From a virus: DNA of 64,000 nucleotides. Below the pieces are notes generated by a model. That model ran no database searches, was not told the origin of the DNA, and saw only the letters and a list, made by a program, of their open reading frames with translations. Of this stretch, positions 8,029-16,383 are shown one piece after another. The first letter of the stretch is position 1. The number at the start of each line of letters is the position of its first letter. Both the position numbers and the translations under genes were made by a program. The DNA is taken from positions 252,198 to 316,197 of IMG/VR virus record IMGVR_UViG_3300020172_001601; one strand, written 5' to 3'.

Positions 8029-9438
8029 TTAACGACCTCGACTCATTCTTATTTGATCTCGTACAGCATTAGCCTTTCTCTGAATTTCAGCTAATTCATC
8101 AGGACTTAATCTGCTGGCTGGCCCACCATCATATAACCTGCCTTTAGGCAATGTTCCAGTCGTGTCAACGCCCGGTTCCTCTAATCCCGCAACAGGCTCC
8201 CCAATATGACCGCCCCAGAATCGACCCGATGATTGCTGACTCGATGTCCCAGGAACATATTTGCCCGCTGGTGTATCAACTATGCTCTGACCAAGTTTAG
8301 TTGTCCCAGGACCACCAGGATTCGGATCAACCCAGCCAGTTGTCCCATCAGGACTAGAATAATGACCCTTGCCCTGAGATAAAAATCCCTTATCGACATT
8401 AGCACCAGCATCAACAGCCGGACCAGCATCAACACTAGCAGTATCAACTCCCACCGAGGCAGCTACAGAATCTATCTCCTGACCCGACACAACTCCCGAA
8501 TCCTTCAACCCACCAATCGCCTGAGATGCTATCCCGTCACCACCAGTCAAAGAACCATAGGCCATCCCAACGCCCGCTCCCAATAATGCCCCTACACTAA
8601 ACAAAAATGCAGCCTTGCCTATCGCTAACTTGTTCTGAGATGCAAATTGAGATAAATCCCTAAACGAAGTCTTCAAAAGACCACCAACCTGACTCGATCC
8701 ACGCTTCGCCTTGCCAGAGACATAACCAGCAGCCTTGCCTATTGCACCACCAACTTGATCCGCTCCCTTGTCCTTCCAATAATTGCCAGCCTGCTTAATC
8801 TTGTCCCCAAACCAACCCTCATGCAAATCCCGTAAATCCTTGTAGTCCTCGAAACTCGTCCATGATCGCTGTAAACCAGATACCCGACCACCATTCCAAT
8901 CAGCACTCCCAGGTAATATCAATCGACTAGGCTGAGATGGAGCAGCAGGAGTAGCCGCAACAGGCGCAGGAACAGGAGCCGCAGCCTTCTTGCCAGTCAA
9001 TCCAAGTTTTTCCGCACCCTTGTCAAATGCCTTGCCCGCAACATTATTGACCTGCTTGCGAACAAAATATAACAAGGCAGCAAATGGCACAGCCCCAGGA
9101 CCACCCACAAGACCAGCCGTGATTATGGCAGTCGCAAGTGTCAATGGTATCCCTAACTTCTCAGAATACTGCTTCGCTACACCACTCGCCTTCTGAATGG
9201 CAGGCAATACCTTAGATGAATACTTCTCGTAATCCTCGCCACGCTCTTGAGGAACCGAATTCTTTGCATATTGACTCTGAAACCCCTGCTTCATCGAATC
9301 AAAGAATCCTTCATCCAGATCACGATGGGCAATATAAGCCCTGAATCCCTCAGAAGCTACACAATTAGGCACTGTCTTGCCACCCTTTTTCTTAGAACCA
9401 ACCATCTTATAGCCAGTCCAACATGGATCGTTTTTCAT
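8029..9438 (-). CDS. Large virion-type protein with PCWxGYKMVG motif and Gly/Ala-rich membrane-like region
   Basis: 469 aa from ATG 9438 (the TAATG junction overlaps the upstream stop). It starts with NDPCWTGYKMVG followed by KKKGGKTVPNCV, a motif I remember from structural or prohead-core proteins of T4-like cyanophages. Two internal segments are similar to each other: F-R-A-Y-I-x-x-R-D-L-D-E-G-F-F at about 34-48 and F-E-D-Y-K-D-L-R-D-L-H-E-G-W-F at about 200-215. Hydrophobic Gly/Ala segments occur near 105-130 and 280-305, and the C-terminal third is Gly/Pro/Ser-rich. Probably a head-interior protein or scaffold; not certain. Confidence 0.6.
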   Translation of the reverse strand: MKNDPCWTGYKMVGSKKKGGKTVPNCVASEGFRAYIAHRDLDEGFFDSMKQGFQSQYAKNSVPQERGEDYEKYSSKVLPAIQKASGVAKQYSEKLGIPLTLATAIITAGLVGGPGAVPFAALLYFVRKQVNNVAGKAFDKGAEKLGLTGKKAAAPVPAPVAATPAAPSQPSRLILPGSADWNGGRVSGLQRSWTSFEDYKDLRDLHEGWFGDKIKQAGNYWKDKGADQVGGAIGKAAGYVSGKAKRGSSQVGGLLKTSFRDLSQFASQNKLAIGKAAFLFSVGALLGAGVGMAYGSLTGGDGIASQAIGGLKDSGVVSGQEIDSVAASVGVDTASVDAGPAVDAGANVDKGFLSQGKGHYSSPDGTTGWVDPNPGGPGTTKLGQSIVDTPAGKYVPGTSSQQSSGRFWGGHIGEPVAGLEEPGVDTTGTLPKGRLYDGGPASRLSPDELAEIQRKANAVRDQIRMSRGR

Positions 9439-10844
9439 TACCAATTGTCTCCAAATAAACTAGGCTGCAATGCAGCATTACGACGCTTCTTAGCCTTCTT
9501 GCCACCTAATTCCATACGCTGCTGAATAATCGAACGAATATGGTCAGGGTCAACAGTACCACCAGCACCCAATGCAGGCGATAAATAATGCAAGGCAGTC
9601 GGCTGACTACCTAAATTCTGATCCAATGACCGACCATCCGGCCCCTTGCGGAACTTAACCGCACGAGCAGCTAATTCCTGCGGATCAGTCACCAAAGAAG
9701 CAGGCTTCTCAATCCCACCACGAGAATACAAGTTGTAGAAGTGCTTCAAAGCATCATCCGGGTCCATCAATGAATGCGTAGCCGATGCACCCATCCCCAA
9801 CTTGCCACCAGCCAATGGCACCATCACACCACCACGATCCTTCCCAATACCCAACTTCGGTATCTTGATCCCCTTCATGGAGTCATACTCAGGAGCATCC
9901 TTGTCCAATGCCCCACCCTGCATGTCGTAATACCCCTTGCCGTGATGAGTCACCATAACATACATGGTTTCCACGAAATCAACCCACACATCCCATAACT
10001 GCTTAGTCCCAATGCCACGGGAAGATAATTTGTTCAATGTTTGCACATATCGCTCTGCCCCACCCTTCGGCTTACCCCATGACTTCTCATCGAAATCACC
10101 AGCCTTGTCCATGTCCGGGAATACTTTGCTATAAATGTCAATGTTGTGAGTGTCAATACAGCCAGCACGTCCCCATAACAATTGAGCAATAAACCCAGCC
10201 TTAACCGGCTGAACTCCCTTAATCATGGATAAACGCTTAATCAACTGCGTGTCGTCACCACCCTTGGCTATTCCATTTAGTTCATGAAATAGATTGTCCT
10301 TGTTAGACCAAATGTCCGCAATAGTGTCTAACTTGAACCCACCAATCGTATGGGCCAAAGCATGATACTTGTCACCAAATGAATCCACAGCATGTTCAAT
10401 CTCCTGACGAGTCACCCGCTCAGGGAACTGATGCTTCAATATCGCCATCAGCATGTAATAGTTGTCCCAATGCTTCGCAAATGGCACATTCGCAGACAAT
10501 GGACTAAACATTAACACCTGAGCGAAATTGGCCGGGGAACTCTTGGCAAATGCCTGAATAGCCCCAATGTGAGAAGCATATCCAGATAATGGCGTAATCT
10601 GACACGATCCACCCTCGTCACCCACTAACTTGTCTACCTTCTGCTCAGGATCGGCACCAGCATCCTCGTCCCCAAATAAATTGGGATCGCCACCCTTCTT
10701 AGGCGTAAAATCCATCCCAGCTAACTGCCTGCGATTCACTCGCCCCTCATTCAACCAAGAGGATACCTCAGACATCAATGAGGAAAGAATGTATCCCCCA
10801 AATGCCTCGTCGTCACTCATCCACTCTTTGAAATTACTGGTCAT
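9438..10844 (-). CDS. FKEWM-tagged protein with a helix-hairpin-helix DNA-glycosylase-like core
   Basis: 468 aa from ATG 10844; the N-terminus TSNFKEWMSDDE is a capsid-targeting-like tag. The middle contains a predicted helical domain with the segment MIKGVQPVKAGFIAQLLW followed by GCIDTHNIDIY. This resembles the HhH loop (G-V-x-x-K-A) and the D-T-H motif of HhH-GPD DNA glycosylases. If genuine, a DNA-binding or repair-like protein is packaged with the genome. The C-terminus is basic (KKAKKRR). It overlaps its upstream gene by 11 nt. Confidence 0.55.
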   Translation of the reverse strand: MTSNFKEWMSDDEAFGGYILSSLMSEVSSWLNEGRVNRRQLAGMDFTPKKGGDPNLFGDEDAGADPEQKVDKLVGDEGGSCQITPLSGYASHIGAIQAFAKSSPANFAQVLMFSPLSANVPFAKHWDNYYMLMAILKHQFPERVTRQEIEHAVDSFGDKYHALAHTIGGFKLDTIADIWSNKDNLFHELNGIAKGGDDTQLIKRLSMIKGVQPVKAGFIAQLLWGRAGCIDTHNIDIYSKVFPDMDKAGDFDEKSWGKPKGGAERYVQTLNKLSSRGIGTKQLWDVWVDFVETMYVMVTHHGKGYYDMQGGALDKDAPEYDSMKGIKIPKLGIGKDRGGVMVPLAGGKLGMGASATHSLMDPDDALKHFYNLYSRGGIEKPASLVTDPQELAARAVKFRKGPDGRSLDQNLGSQPTALHYLSPALGAGGTVDPDHIRSIIQQRMELGGKKAKKRRNAALQPSLFGDNW

Positions 10845-11268
10845 CTTCTTCAATCCCCTTTGCTGTTGGCAGAATAATTGCATGCGCCCGTCCCACACCG
10901 TCTATCCCAGCCAGTAACTCCCGATCAAATGCCGCCTTCATCTTCGGATAACGGAATGCAGATGCCTTCTCCCGTGCCTTCGCAAAGATGTCCCGTAATT
11001 GACCGTGAATCCCCTGTAAACTCTGAGCAGATTGTGCTATATCTGGATCAATAGGCTTAGTTTGACTAGAACCAGGACGATAATCCACCGTCTTGTCCGA
11101 CATAGCATTGTCAGTCGATGCAGAACCCCTAGCCGCCATAGCAGCCTGACTCTGATCCGATGGAGTGTACCGAGATGGCACATACTCATGCGTCTTGTCC
11201 GGGTCGTAAACTTGAGCCGGAGCAGCTTGTAACTCCAACCATGTGGTGAATGATCGTATTTTTCCCAT
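10834..11268 (-). CDS. Small tagged virion-type protein
   Basis: 144 aa from ATG 11268. The beginning, R-S-F-T-T-W-L-E-L-Q-A-A-P, fits the same N-terminal tag as its neighbours. The middle is polar and low complexity (S, Q, D, T). The C-terminal 60 residues are helical with a GIDGVGRAHAI loop. No clear ribosome site is seen; an AT-rich CTATATAG sits just upstream and could be part of a late promoter. It is the first gene of the leftward operon after the repeat region. Confidence 0.55.
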   Translation of the reverse strand: MGKIRSFTTWLELQAAPAQVYDPDKTHEYVPSRYTPSDQSQAAMAARGSASTDNAMSDKTVDYRPGSSQTKPIDPDIAQSAQSLQGIHGQLRDIFAKAREKASAFRYPKMKAAFDRELLAGIDGVGRAHAIILPTAKGIEEDDQ

Positions 11269-11582
11269 ACGCTATATAGAGAAAGATTAAAGAAATGACC
11301 ACTCAATATATTGGAAGCCCAGCTATCTCCACAAGCTATCTCCACAAGGATATAGCCCCAGCTATCTCCACGAGCTATATCCTCAAGCCCAGCTATCTCT
11401 GCGCAGAGTATTCCACAAGCTAAATCCAGAGCTATGTCCCAAGCCGCCCACCCACACCCCAGCTTGTGAATGCCTCATGACCTAACGTGTGAAGCACCAC
11501 TACCCTAGTGTGTGAAGCCCTATAGAGACGCTATGTGAAGCCCTCACCACTAGCGCCCCAGGTATTAAAAGACGCTATTAAC
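11269..11582. repeat. Intergenic region with AGCTATCTCCAC and TGTGAAGC repeats
   Basis: No gene is seen. From about 11318 to 11420 a unit close to CAGCTATCTCCAC recurs four times, interleaved with GATATAG/CTATATC. From about 11465 to 11540 a (G)TGTGAAGC unit recurs at least three times; similar TGTGAAG words appear again at 12434, 12608 and 12797. The region lies upstream of the leftward tagged genes and could hold their control sites. Confidence 0.55.
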
Positions 11583-11583
11583 G

Positions 11584-11608
11584 AAAAAAGGGGCCAATTT
11601 AAGGCCCC
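11584..11608 (-). terminator. Terminator of the 11647-12477 gene
   Basis: GGGGCC stem (11590-11595 with 11603-11608). On the minus strand it is followed by six T. Confidence 0.75.
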
Positions 11609-11646
11609 CTTACGCAATCCTCAACAATACCTGAATCAACCACCAC

Positions 11647-12477
11647 TCATTCCCGGAAAGCCCGCAAATGCCCCTGAACCTTCTCCTCAATACTTCCAGG
11701 CAATACACCAATTGAATCCCATGTGAACAACTTACCAGAGGACTTGGTGTTTTTCATTATTTCCTCAATCACCTTATCCCATCGCTCCATCAACCGCTGG
11801 CCACTCTCCTTCTCCACACGGCACTTCTCCAATTCAGCAGCAACCTTCAAATAACGCACCATAATCATGTTGGCACTGTCACAATCCAGTGTGGGATCAC
11901 ATAACTGGTCATTCATCTTGTCCCATTCATTAAACAAATAGGCAAACCTCGCCTCCAATTGAGCCACCCGATCCTTCATCGCCATGTAATCCCCATTAGG
12001 CATAGGCTCCAACTCAGGCAACTCCGGCCTGCTCTGGTCTGTCTCACCAGTTAATATGCCACGCAACTCACCAAACCCCACCGTGTCCTGCACATCACAG
12101 GATCGACGCAAGGAACGCTCCGTTGGACCCATCTTGCTGCCTTGTGTTTTCATCTTGATGACCTCGAAAGCATATAAAGATTCAGGGTTGATACCCAGCC
12201 ACTTAAAATACCCAATCTGATTTCCTAACTCCTTGGCATTCACTGATAAACCATATAACTTCCCGCCAGAATCCAAAGACAACCGAGAGTCATGCGGCCA
12301 ATCCCACTCCTGAAACCCACGAGGAGGCATCTGGTGAACCAGTAATATGTCACCGTGATCCAGCGATAACCGATGTATTAAATCAGGTGATAATGCCCAA
12401 TGAGCGGCTGTCTTGAAACACACCACCATCCCCCGATTGTGTGAAGATACCAAACCACGATATGTCGCTAAATTCAT
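11647..12477 (-). CDS. Unknown protein with a C-terminal coiled coil
   Basis: 276 aa, ATG 12477 preceded by GAGGGG. The N-terminal half is a mixed fold with aromatic residues (a WDWPHDSRLSLDSG segment). Residues about 165-250 are charged and helical with heptad spacing, so a dimeric coiled coil is likely. There is no tag, signal or known motif. It has its own terminator, so it is probably monocistronic. Function unknown. Confidence 0.65.
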   Translation of the reverse strand: MNLATYRGLVSSHNRGMVVCFKTAAHWALSPDLIHRLSLDHGDILLVHQMPPRGFQEWDWPHDSRLSLDSGGKLYGLSVNAKELGNQIGYFKWLGINPESLYAFEVIKMKTQGSKMGPTERSLRRSCDVQDTVGFGELRGILTGETDQSRPELPELEPMPNGDYMAMKDRVAQLEARFAYLFNEWDKMNDQLCDPTLDCDSANMIMVRYLKVAAELEKCRVEKESGQRLMERWDKVIEEIMKNTKSSGKLFTWDSIGVLPGSIEEKVQGHLRAFRE

Positions 12478-13027
12478 CCCAATCCCCTCATGATATTAAC
12501 ACCAGATGGCATCCTACCAAATCCAGGCAACTTTCCCAGACCAACCCCAGGCTCCGGCAACAAAAGCTCCAAAAACACCCTTTTTTCATGTCGGACGTAA
12601 ACCCAATGTGTGAAGGCACTTAGGACACGTTGATGGGAAGTGATGGATTTTAGAGGTAGGAAGGGCCTAGCCAGCCTTTCATTGTGTCCTTTATTCCCCC
12701 ATATCCCCCAGGGAAAAAGTTCCAGAGGCGTATTTGATGAATATTGGAAAGAAAATGTATATCGTTGTGAAGCGATATATGAAAAACAAAAAGAAATGTG
12801 TGAAGGGAAAAGTATCCAAGGGGATCATGATATATTCAGGACCAACTAAGGACACAATAAGGCAACGATATATTTTTCAATATTGAGTTCTAAGGTAACG
12901 CTGCCTTATCTTACCTTTAGTTTTTGTTAGTTGCCCTTGATTGCCTTTTGATTGCCTTCGCTGACTTTGTTGCCTTTTCGTCCTGGATCGCCGCCTTTAG
13001 TTGACTATTGTTGGCTTTTGGCCATTT
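12478..13027. other. Divergent control region with TTGCCTT repeats
   Basis: The gap between leftward virion genes and the rightward early block. No convincing gene is seen. It has a 7-bp hairpin at 12758-12779 (TATATCG with CGATATA), an AT-rich stretch near 12866-12890, and four or five TTGCCTT/TGCCTT words between 12900 and 13005. Such a layout would suit a replication origin or a master control region; nothing proves it. Confidence 0.4.
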
Positions 13028-13043
13028 AGGTCTATTGTACCCT
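13028..13043 (+). promoter_or_regulatory. Element 1 (ATTG form)
   Basis: First copy. It is followed 34 nt later by a terminator, so any transcript from it would be a very short RNA unless the terminator is passed. Confidence 0.8.
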
Positions 13044-13076
13044 TGCTTTTAGCCAATGGATGATTGGTGTGCCGAA

Positions 13077-13111
13077 GGGAGCAGTTAGGGGAACCGACTG
13101 CTCCCTTTTTT
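13077..13111 (+). terminator. Terminator immediately after element 1
   Basis: A 9-bp stem (13077-13085 with 13097-13105) and six T. Confidence 0.85.
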
Positions 13112-13137
13112 GTTGCATAACGGGTACAAATGAGGTC

Positions 13138-13153
13138 AGGTCTATTGTACCCT
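13138..13153 (+). promoter_or_regulatory. Element 2 (ATTG form) with an inverted half copy
   Basis: It follows the terminator. An inverted partial copy GGGTACAAA lies at 13122-13130. Confidence 0.85.
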
Positions 13154-13193
13154 AGCGGGCTGTTCGTATTTTCGGGTTTGGTTGGAGTCAGCG

Positions 13194-13301
13194 ATGGTCA
13201 CATGCTCATATTGTGGTGGCAAAGGATATGACGTAAAGGACGTGCCGGGGACGAGCAAGCAGTGTCCTGTTTGCAAGGGTTCGGGAGAAGTGAAGCGTTA
13301 G
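13194..13301 (+). CDS. 35-aa DnaJ-type zinc-finger protein
   Basis: ATG 13194 with GGAG eight nt upstream. The protein carries two CxxCxGxG repeats, CSYCGGKG and CPVCKGSG, separated by about 16 residues: one zinc-binding half of the DnaJ cysteine-rich domain and nothing else. A zinc-binding mini-protein of this type may act as a thiol or chaperone-like factor or as an RNA-binding knuckle; this is inference. It is the first gene of the early block, behind element 2, and its TAG lies inside element 3. Confidence 0.75.
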   Translation: MVTCSYCGGKGYDVKDVPGTSKQCPVCKGSGEVKR

Positions 13302-13315
13302 GTCTGGTGTACCCT
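13300..13315 (+). promoter_or_regulatory. Element 3 (CTGGTG form)
   Basis: Overlaps the stop of the zinc-finger gene; lies 71 nt upstream of the RuvB-like start. Confidence 0.85.
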
Positions 13316-13338
13316 GGGAGTTGTCGGAAGAAATCGAC

Positions 13339-13365
13339 TTGAACCAAACATGGGTTTGGCTCTCT
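13339..13365 (+). promoter_or_regulatory. Leader hairpin TTGAACC...GCTCTCT, copy 1
   Basis: CCAAAC (13344-13349) pairs with GTTTGG (13354-13359), and GCTCTCT follows. It ends 21 nt before the GTG start of the RuvB-like gene. Related hairpins occur at 16384 and 20384. Confidence 0.6.
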
Positions 13366-13386
13366 AGGTGTTTCAGGAGACAATAA

Positions 13387-14484
13387 GTGCTGCAACAAAA
13401 CCAACGCATCTTCTTCGGCCCGAAAGACCCTTGGGGTCATACGGAGCCGAGTGAGGAGCAACGTCGGGAAGCTGTATCCCGGACGAATGTGGCTTCGCCG
13501 TTCGCCAAGTTCATTGGGAACGACAAGGCTATTCGTAAATTGCAAACCGCTGCGTACAAGGCATTGGGTCAGTTCAACCATATGATGCGGGATTTGGCAT
13601 TTGCCATTTTTGGCCCGTCATCGGCTGGGAAGACCACCATTGCCCGGTTGTATGCTGAGGTTGTGGAGCTTCCGTTTGTCGAGATCAGCCCGAAGGCGAT
13701 CAAGACGGTGGACGATTTGTTCAAGGAAATCAGTCGGGTATTGGCCGAAGCTGGCCTGCCGCTGGTGGAAGTGATTCGTCGTGGTCATTACGTTCTGCCT
13801 CCTGTGGTCATCCTGATTGACGAAGTTCATGCTTTGTCGGATGGGGTTGTGCAGGGGTTGCTGAAGGCAACGGAATACAATGACGCAATGATGGCTACGG
13901 AATCGGGCAAGACGGTGAACACCCACAATGTAACGTGGATGATTGCCACGACCGATGAAGGGAAGCTATTTGATGCTTTCCGTACTCGGTTCAGCCCGGT
14001 GAACCTGAAGTATTTGGGCAAGGCCGATGTTGCCAAGATCGTTAAGCTGGCGAACCCAGATTTGAGCGATGATGTGTGCAGCATGGTTGCCCATTACAAC
14101 AGCCGTATTCCTCGCAAGGCATTGGAATTCGCCCGGTATATGCGCCTGGTGAAAGATATGTCAGGCGGGACGTGGGAAGAGGTTGCCCGGCAGGTGGCCG
14201 AGGATGAAGAGATTGACGAGCATGGGATGCACGCCGTCCATCTGAAGATTCTTCGGGCATTGGGTCAGGGGCCGATTGCCCGGAACCGTATTGCATTGGT
14301 GGCTGGGCGTAAGGATGAAGAGGTTGAGAAGTTCATCCTGCCTTGGTTGTTGACTGAGACTGACGATCAGGCCGCTTTGGTGACTGTATCCAGCAAGGGC
14401 TATACAATTACTGAGGCTGGGCTTGCTGAGTTGGAACGGCGGGCGATCAACCACAAGGGCGAGAAGGCTCTTGTGGCGGCTTAG
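13387..14484 (+). CDS. RuvB-like AAA+ ATPase
   Basis: 365 aa, GTG start with AGGAGA spaced 6 nt. Walker A GPSSAGKT (76-83), Walker B ILIDEVHAL (about 142-150), sensor 1 in IATTDEGKLFDAFRTRF, and a C-terminal winged-helix-like region with SSKGYTITEAGLAEL. This order is that of RuvB, the Holliday-junction branch-migration motor. A clamp-loader-like role is the alternative. The N-terminal 35 residues are extra relative to short RuvB proteins. No RuvA or RuvC is recognised nearby, although a PD-(D/E)xK-like nuclease lies at 28.7 kb. A conserved leader hairpin precedes it, suggesting translational or attenuation control. Confidence 0.8.
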   Translation: MLQQNQRIFFGPKDPWGHTEPSEEQRREAVSRTNVASPFAKFIGNDKAIRKLQTAAYKALGQFNHMMRDLAFAIFGPSSAGKTTIARLYAEVVELPFVEISPKAIKTVDDLFKEISRVLAEAGLPLVEVIRRGHYVLPPVVILIDEVHALSDGVVQGLLKATEYNDAMMATESGKTVNTHNVTWMIATTDEGKLFDAFRTRFSPVNLKYLGKADVAKIVKLANPDLSDDVCSMVAHYNSRIPRKALEFARYMRLVKDMSGGTWEEVARQVAEDEEIDEHGMHAVHLKILRALGQGPIARNRIALVAGRKDEEVEKFILPWLLTETDDQAALVTVSSKGYTITEAGLAELERRAINHKGEKALVAA

Positions 14485-14491
14485 GAAAATA

Positions 14492-14563
14492 TCAACACGC
14501 TGCATATTGGGCGGTAGTACCTGGGGGACCAGCGAATCATCGGTGTCGAGGCCGACGTGTTGA
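14492..14563 (+). ncRNA. 72-nt structured segment after the RuvB-like gene
   Basis: The ends pair over 8 bp (14492-14499 with 14556-14563). Inside, CTGG-GGGA-CCAG forms a 4-bp hairpin with a GNRA-type loop. It has no open frame and lies between the gene and element 4. It could be a processed small RNA or simply 3' UTR structure. Confidence 0.4.
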
Positions 14564-14567
14564 CTTT

Positions 14568-14583
14568 AGGTCTAGTGTACCCT
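14568..14583 (+). promoter_or_regulatory. Element 4 (CTAGTG form)
   Basis: Lies just after the structured 3' segment and 19 nt before the next gene. Confidence 0.85.
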
Positions 14584-14602
14584 GGCTGTCGGAGGAACAA
14601 CA

Positions 14603-15073
14603 ATGAATACCAGAGTTGAAAAGCTGACGGCCAAGGTTGCTGCGGTGAATCGGGCCAACGAGTATGCGGCACGGTTATATGCTGCACTCGTCGAGAAGTT
14701 TGCCCCATTGGTTGGGCAGAAGATTCTCAAGGTAGATGGCACGCTGCTCGCCAAGTATGAGGGGCTGGTGCCGGTGCTGCCTTGTTCGCCCGATCTGCAC
14801 GTTTACCGGCATTCGTCCGACTATTCGTTGGCGTGGACTGTGAAGACCTGCGAGTTCATGCCGCCGCATAGCTGCATGTACCATGAGGTTACGGTTTATG
14901 TCGGCGATCTTCGGGGTGCGACCTTGGAGAAGATGACTGTCCATCCGTTCACGGGTCGCACGGATTATTCTGTGGAAGAGATCACGGCGAAGCGGTTGTC
15001 GTATGAGTCGGCGAAGCGGGTGGCCGATGAGCTTCGGGGCGAATTGTATCCTTTTGGGGAGGACGACCGATGA
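14603..15073 (+). CDS. Unknown early protein, 156 aa
   Basis: ATG 14603 with GGAGGA at 14591-14596. The helical N-terminus (about 40 residues) is followed by a probable alpha/beta domain with a Cys/His cluster (CEFMPPHSCMYHEV) that could bind a metal, and a charged helical C-terminus. No family recognised. It overlaps the next gene by the ATGA junction, so the two are translated together. Confidence 0.65.
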   Translation: MNTRVEKLTAKVAAVNRANEYAARLYAALVEKFAPLVGQKILKVDGTLLAKYEGLVPVLPCSPDLHVYRHSSDYSLAWTVKTCEFMPPHSCMYHEVTVYVGDLRGATLEKMTVHPFTGRTDYSVEEITAKRLSYESAKRVADELRGELYPFGEDDR

Positions 15074-15213
15074 AGCGGATCAAGAAGACATATAAGACGC
15101 TCAAGCAGGCCGAGCGTTATCAGAACCGATTGTACAACAAATACAACTCGGTTCAGTTGGTTTCGTTTCCTCGATTCAGTGAGGACGGCGAGTACGTTTG
15201 GGAAGTGGCTTAG
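15070..15213 (+). CDS. 47-aa basic peptide
   Basis: Starts at the ATGA overlap with the previous gene and ends with TAG inside element 5. The N-terminal half is rich in K, R, Y and Q (MKRIKKTYKTLKQAERYQNR), followed by a short strand-like end. It could bind RNA or DNA; no family recognised. Confidence 0.6.
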   Translation: MKRIKKTYKTLKQAERYQNRLYNKYNSVQLVSFPRFSEDGEYVWEVA

Positions 15214-15227
15214 GTCCAGTGTACCCT
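15212..15227 (+). promoter_or_regulatory. Element 5 (CCAG form)
   Basis: Begins on the A of the preceding TAG stop (15211-15213). Confidence 0.85.
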
Positions 15228-15264
15228 AGTGGGTGTTCGATTCAAAATCACACAGGAGAGTTCG

Positions 15265-15717
15265 ATGCCTTATGTTCCGAAGCACTTGGAGTTCTTGTCT
15301 CATTCTGGAACTGCGGACGGCTGGCCCGCTGGGATAACTGAGGTTGGCAAGGAGTTTGCCACCAAGCGGGTTGCTGCTGGCTTGGAGAAGTATGGCCAGT
15401 TGACGCTGGACACGGCGAAGGGTTGCATTTTCGATCATTACATTGACCGGGAGCCGGTGCCGGAAGAGTTGAAGGGTGTGACGTGGGATTGGTTGTATGG
15501 TGTGACGCATCGGGCGTTGCTGGCGGCATCAGCGCAGCAGGTGTGGGTGGCCGAGAAGTCTTACGTCAAGAAAAAGAAGACGAAGAAGGAATGGCATCCG
15601 GTGGCGGTGAGTCGTGCCGACGTTGAGGCACTGGAGACGGCGGGGACGGTGACGTTGGGTGTGACGGGTGAGCGGGTTCGGGCTTTGGCTGGTGTTCTTG
15701 GTCAACTGGTCAAATAG
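15265..15717 (+). CDS. Unknown early protein, 150 aa
   Basis: ATG 15265 after CAGGAGAG. A helical protein with a lysine-rich loop (YVKKKKTKKEW) near residue 103. The segment before it (VTWDWLYGVTHRALLAASA) is amphipathic. No motif recognised. It is followed by 385 nt without a gene that folds extensively and ends in a terminator. Confidence 0.6.
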   Translation: MPYVPKHLEFLSHSGTADGWPAGITEVGKEFATKRVAAGLEKYGQLTLDTAKGCIFDHYIDREPVPEELKGVTWDWLYGVTHRALLAASAQQVWVAEKSYVKKKKTKKEWHPVAVSRADVEALETAGTVTLGVTGERVRALAGVLGQLVK

Positions 15718-15732
15718 CGTTGAACCAAACAA

Positions 15733-15980
15733 CCTCTCAACTCTCTTGGGTATTGTAAGGGGTTGAGAGTTTACTTCGGATCGGTCAAACAGGGCGGGTG
15801 ATCTTCGGACTGCCGCCGAGTTTTGTGAACGAGTAAAACATGCACTGGCCGTAGTTCGTGCGGGAGTGAGTCCCGCTTGGGTCACAGGACCGACCCTAGC
15901 AAGTGGTCCCTGCCAGTAGAACGCCGAACCGGGCAACAACCCATGCAATACACTTCTGGATTTTTTCTCTTCTTTTGTTG
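15733..15980 (+). ncRNA. Structured non-coding segment (15.7-16.0 kb)
   Basis: No gene is seen. Stable hairpins: CTCTCAAC with GTTGAGAG (15734-15769), GCGGGA with TCCCGC (near 15869-15885), GGACC with GGTCC (near 15892-15915), and an outer ACTGGC/GCCAGT pair. It ends in a strong terminator, so it is either a long structured 3' UTR or a processed RNA. Confidence 0.45.
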
Positions 15981-16025
15981 AAACGTCCGGGAGGCCCAGC
16001 ACGTCTGCCTCCCGGACGTTTTTGT
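15981..16025 (+). terminator. Strong terminator
   Basis: A perfect 15-bp stem (15981-15995 with 16007-16021) and a T run. Confidence 0.9.
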
Positions 16026-16052
16026 TTGCTCACCAAGGGTACAAATGGGCTG

Positions 16053-16068
16053 AGGTCTATTGTACCCT
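16053..16068 (+). promoter_or_regulatory. Element 6 (ATTG form) with inverted half copy
   Basis: Follows the terminator; inverted partial copy AGGGTACAAAT at 16036-16046. Confidence 0.88.
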
Positions 16069-16103
16069 AGTCGGCGTCAACGCAACTTTTCAAAGGGAAT
16101 GAA

Positions 16104-16337
16104 ATGATTCGAGAAGCAAAGTGTATTGGTGTTGAGGGTGACGAAGACGGCGAGTTCAGTGATCTGGTCGGTACTTCGGGCAAGCTGCGGCTTGACGACA
16201 AGAGTACGGACAGTGCCGTGAACTGGTTCAATGGTGGTGGATCGGTCAACTTCACTCGTCGCCGGGTGGCTGAGAAGGATGGCGTGGTGAAGGTATTCAC
16301 GAAGTTGGGGAACGTCTTCAAGTTCAGATTGGTTTAG
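16104..16337 (+). CDS. Small acidic/beta early protein, 77 aa
   Basis: ATG 16104 with AAAGGGA upstream. The N-terminal half is acidic (EGDEDGEFSD) and the C-terminal half is basic and beta-like (VNFTRRRVAEKDGVVKVFTK). It may fold as a small barrel. Ends in the TAG of element 7. Unknown function. Confidence 0.6.
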   Translation: MIREAKCIGVEGDEDGEFSDLVGTSGKLRLDDKSTDSAVNWFNGGGSVNFTRRRVAEKDGVVKVFTKLGNVFKFRLV

Positions 16338-16351
16338 GTCCAGTGTACCCT
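16336..16351 (+). promoter_or_regulatory. Element 7 (CCAG form)
   Basis: Overlaps the stop at 16335-16337; a leader hairpin and the ATPase gene follow. Confidence 0.85.
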
Positions 16352-16383
16352 AGCTGGTGTCGGAAAGAAAAAAAGAGATCGCC

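Noticed and set aside
12640-12849. A 69-aa plus-strand frame in the divergent control region
   Set aside because: No ribosome site, atypical composition, and it overlaps repeats and hairpins.
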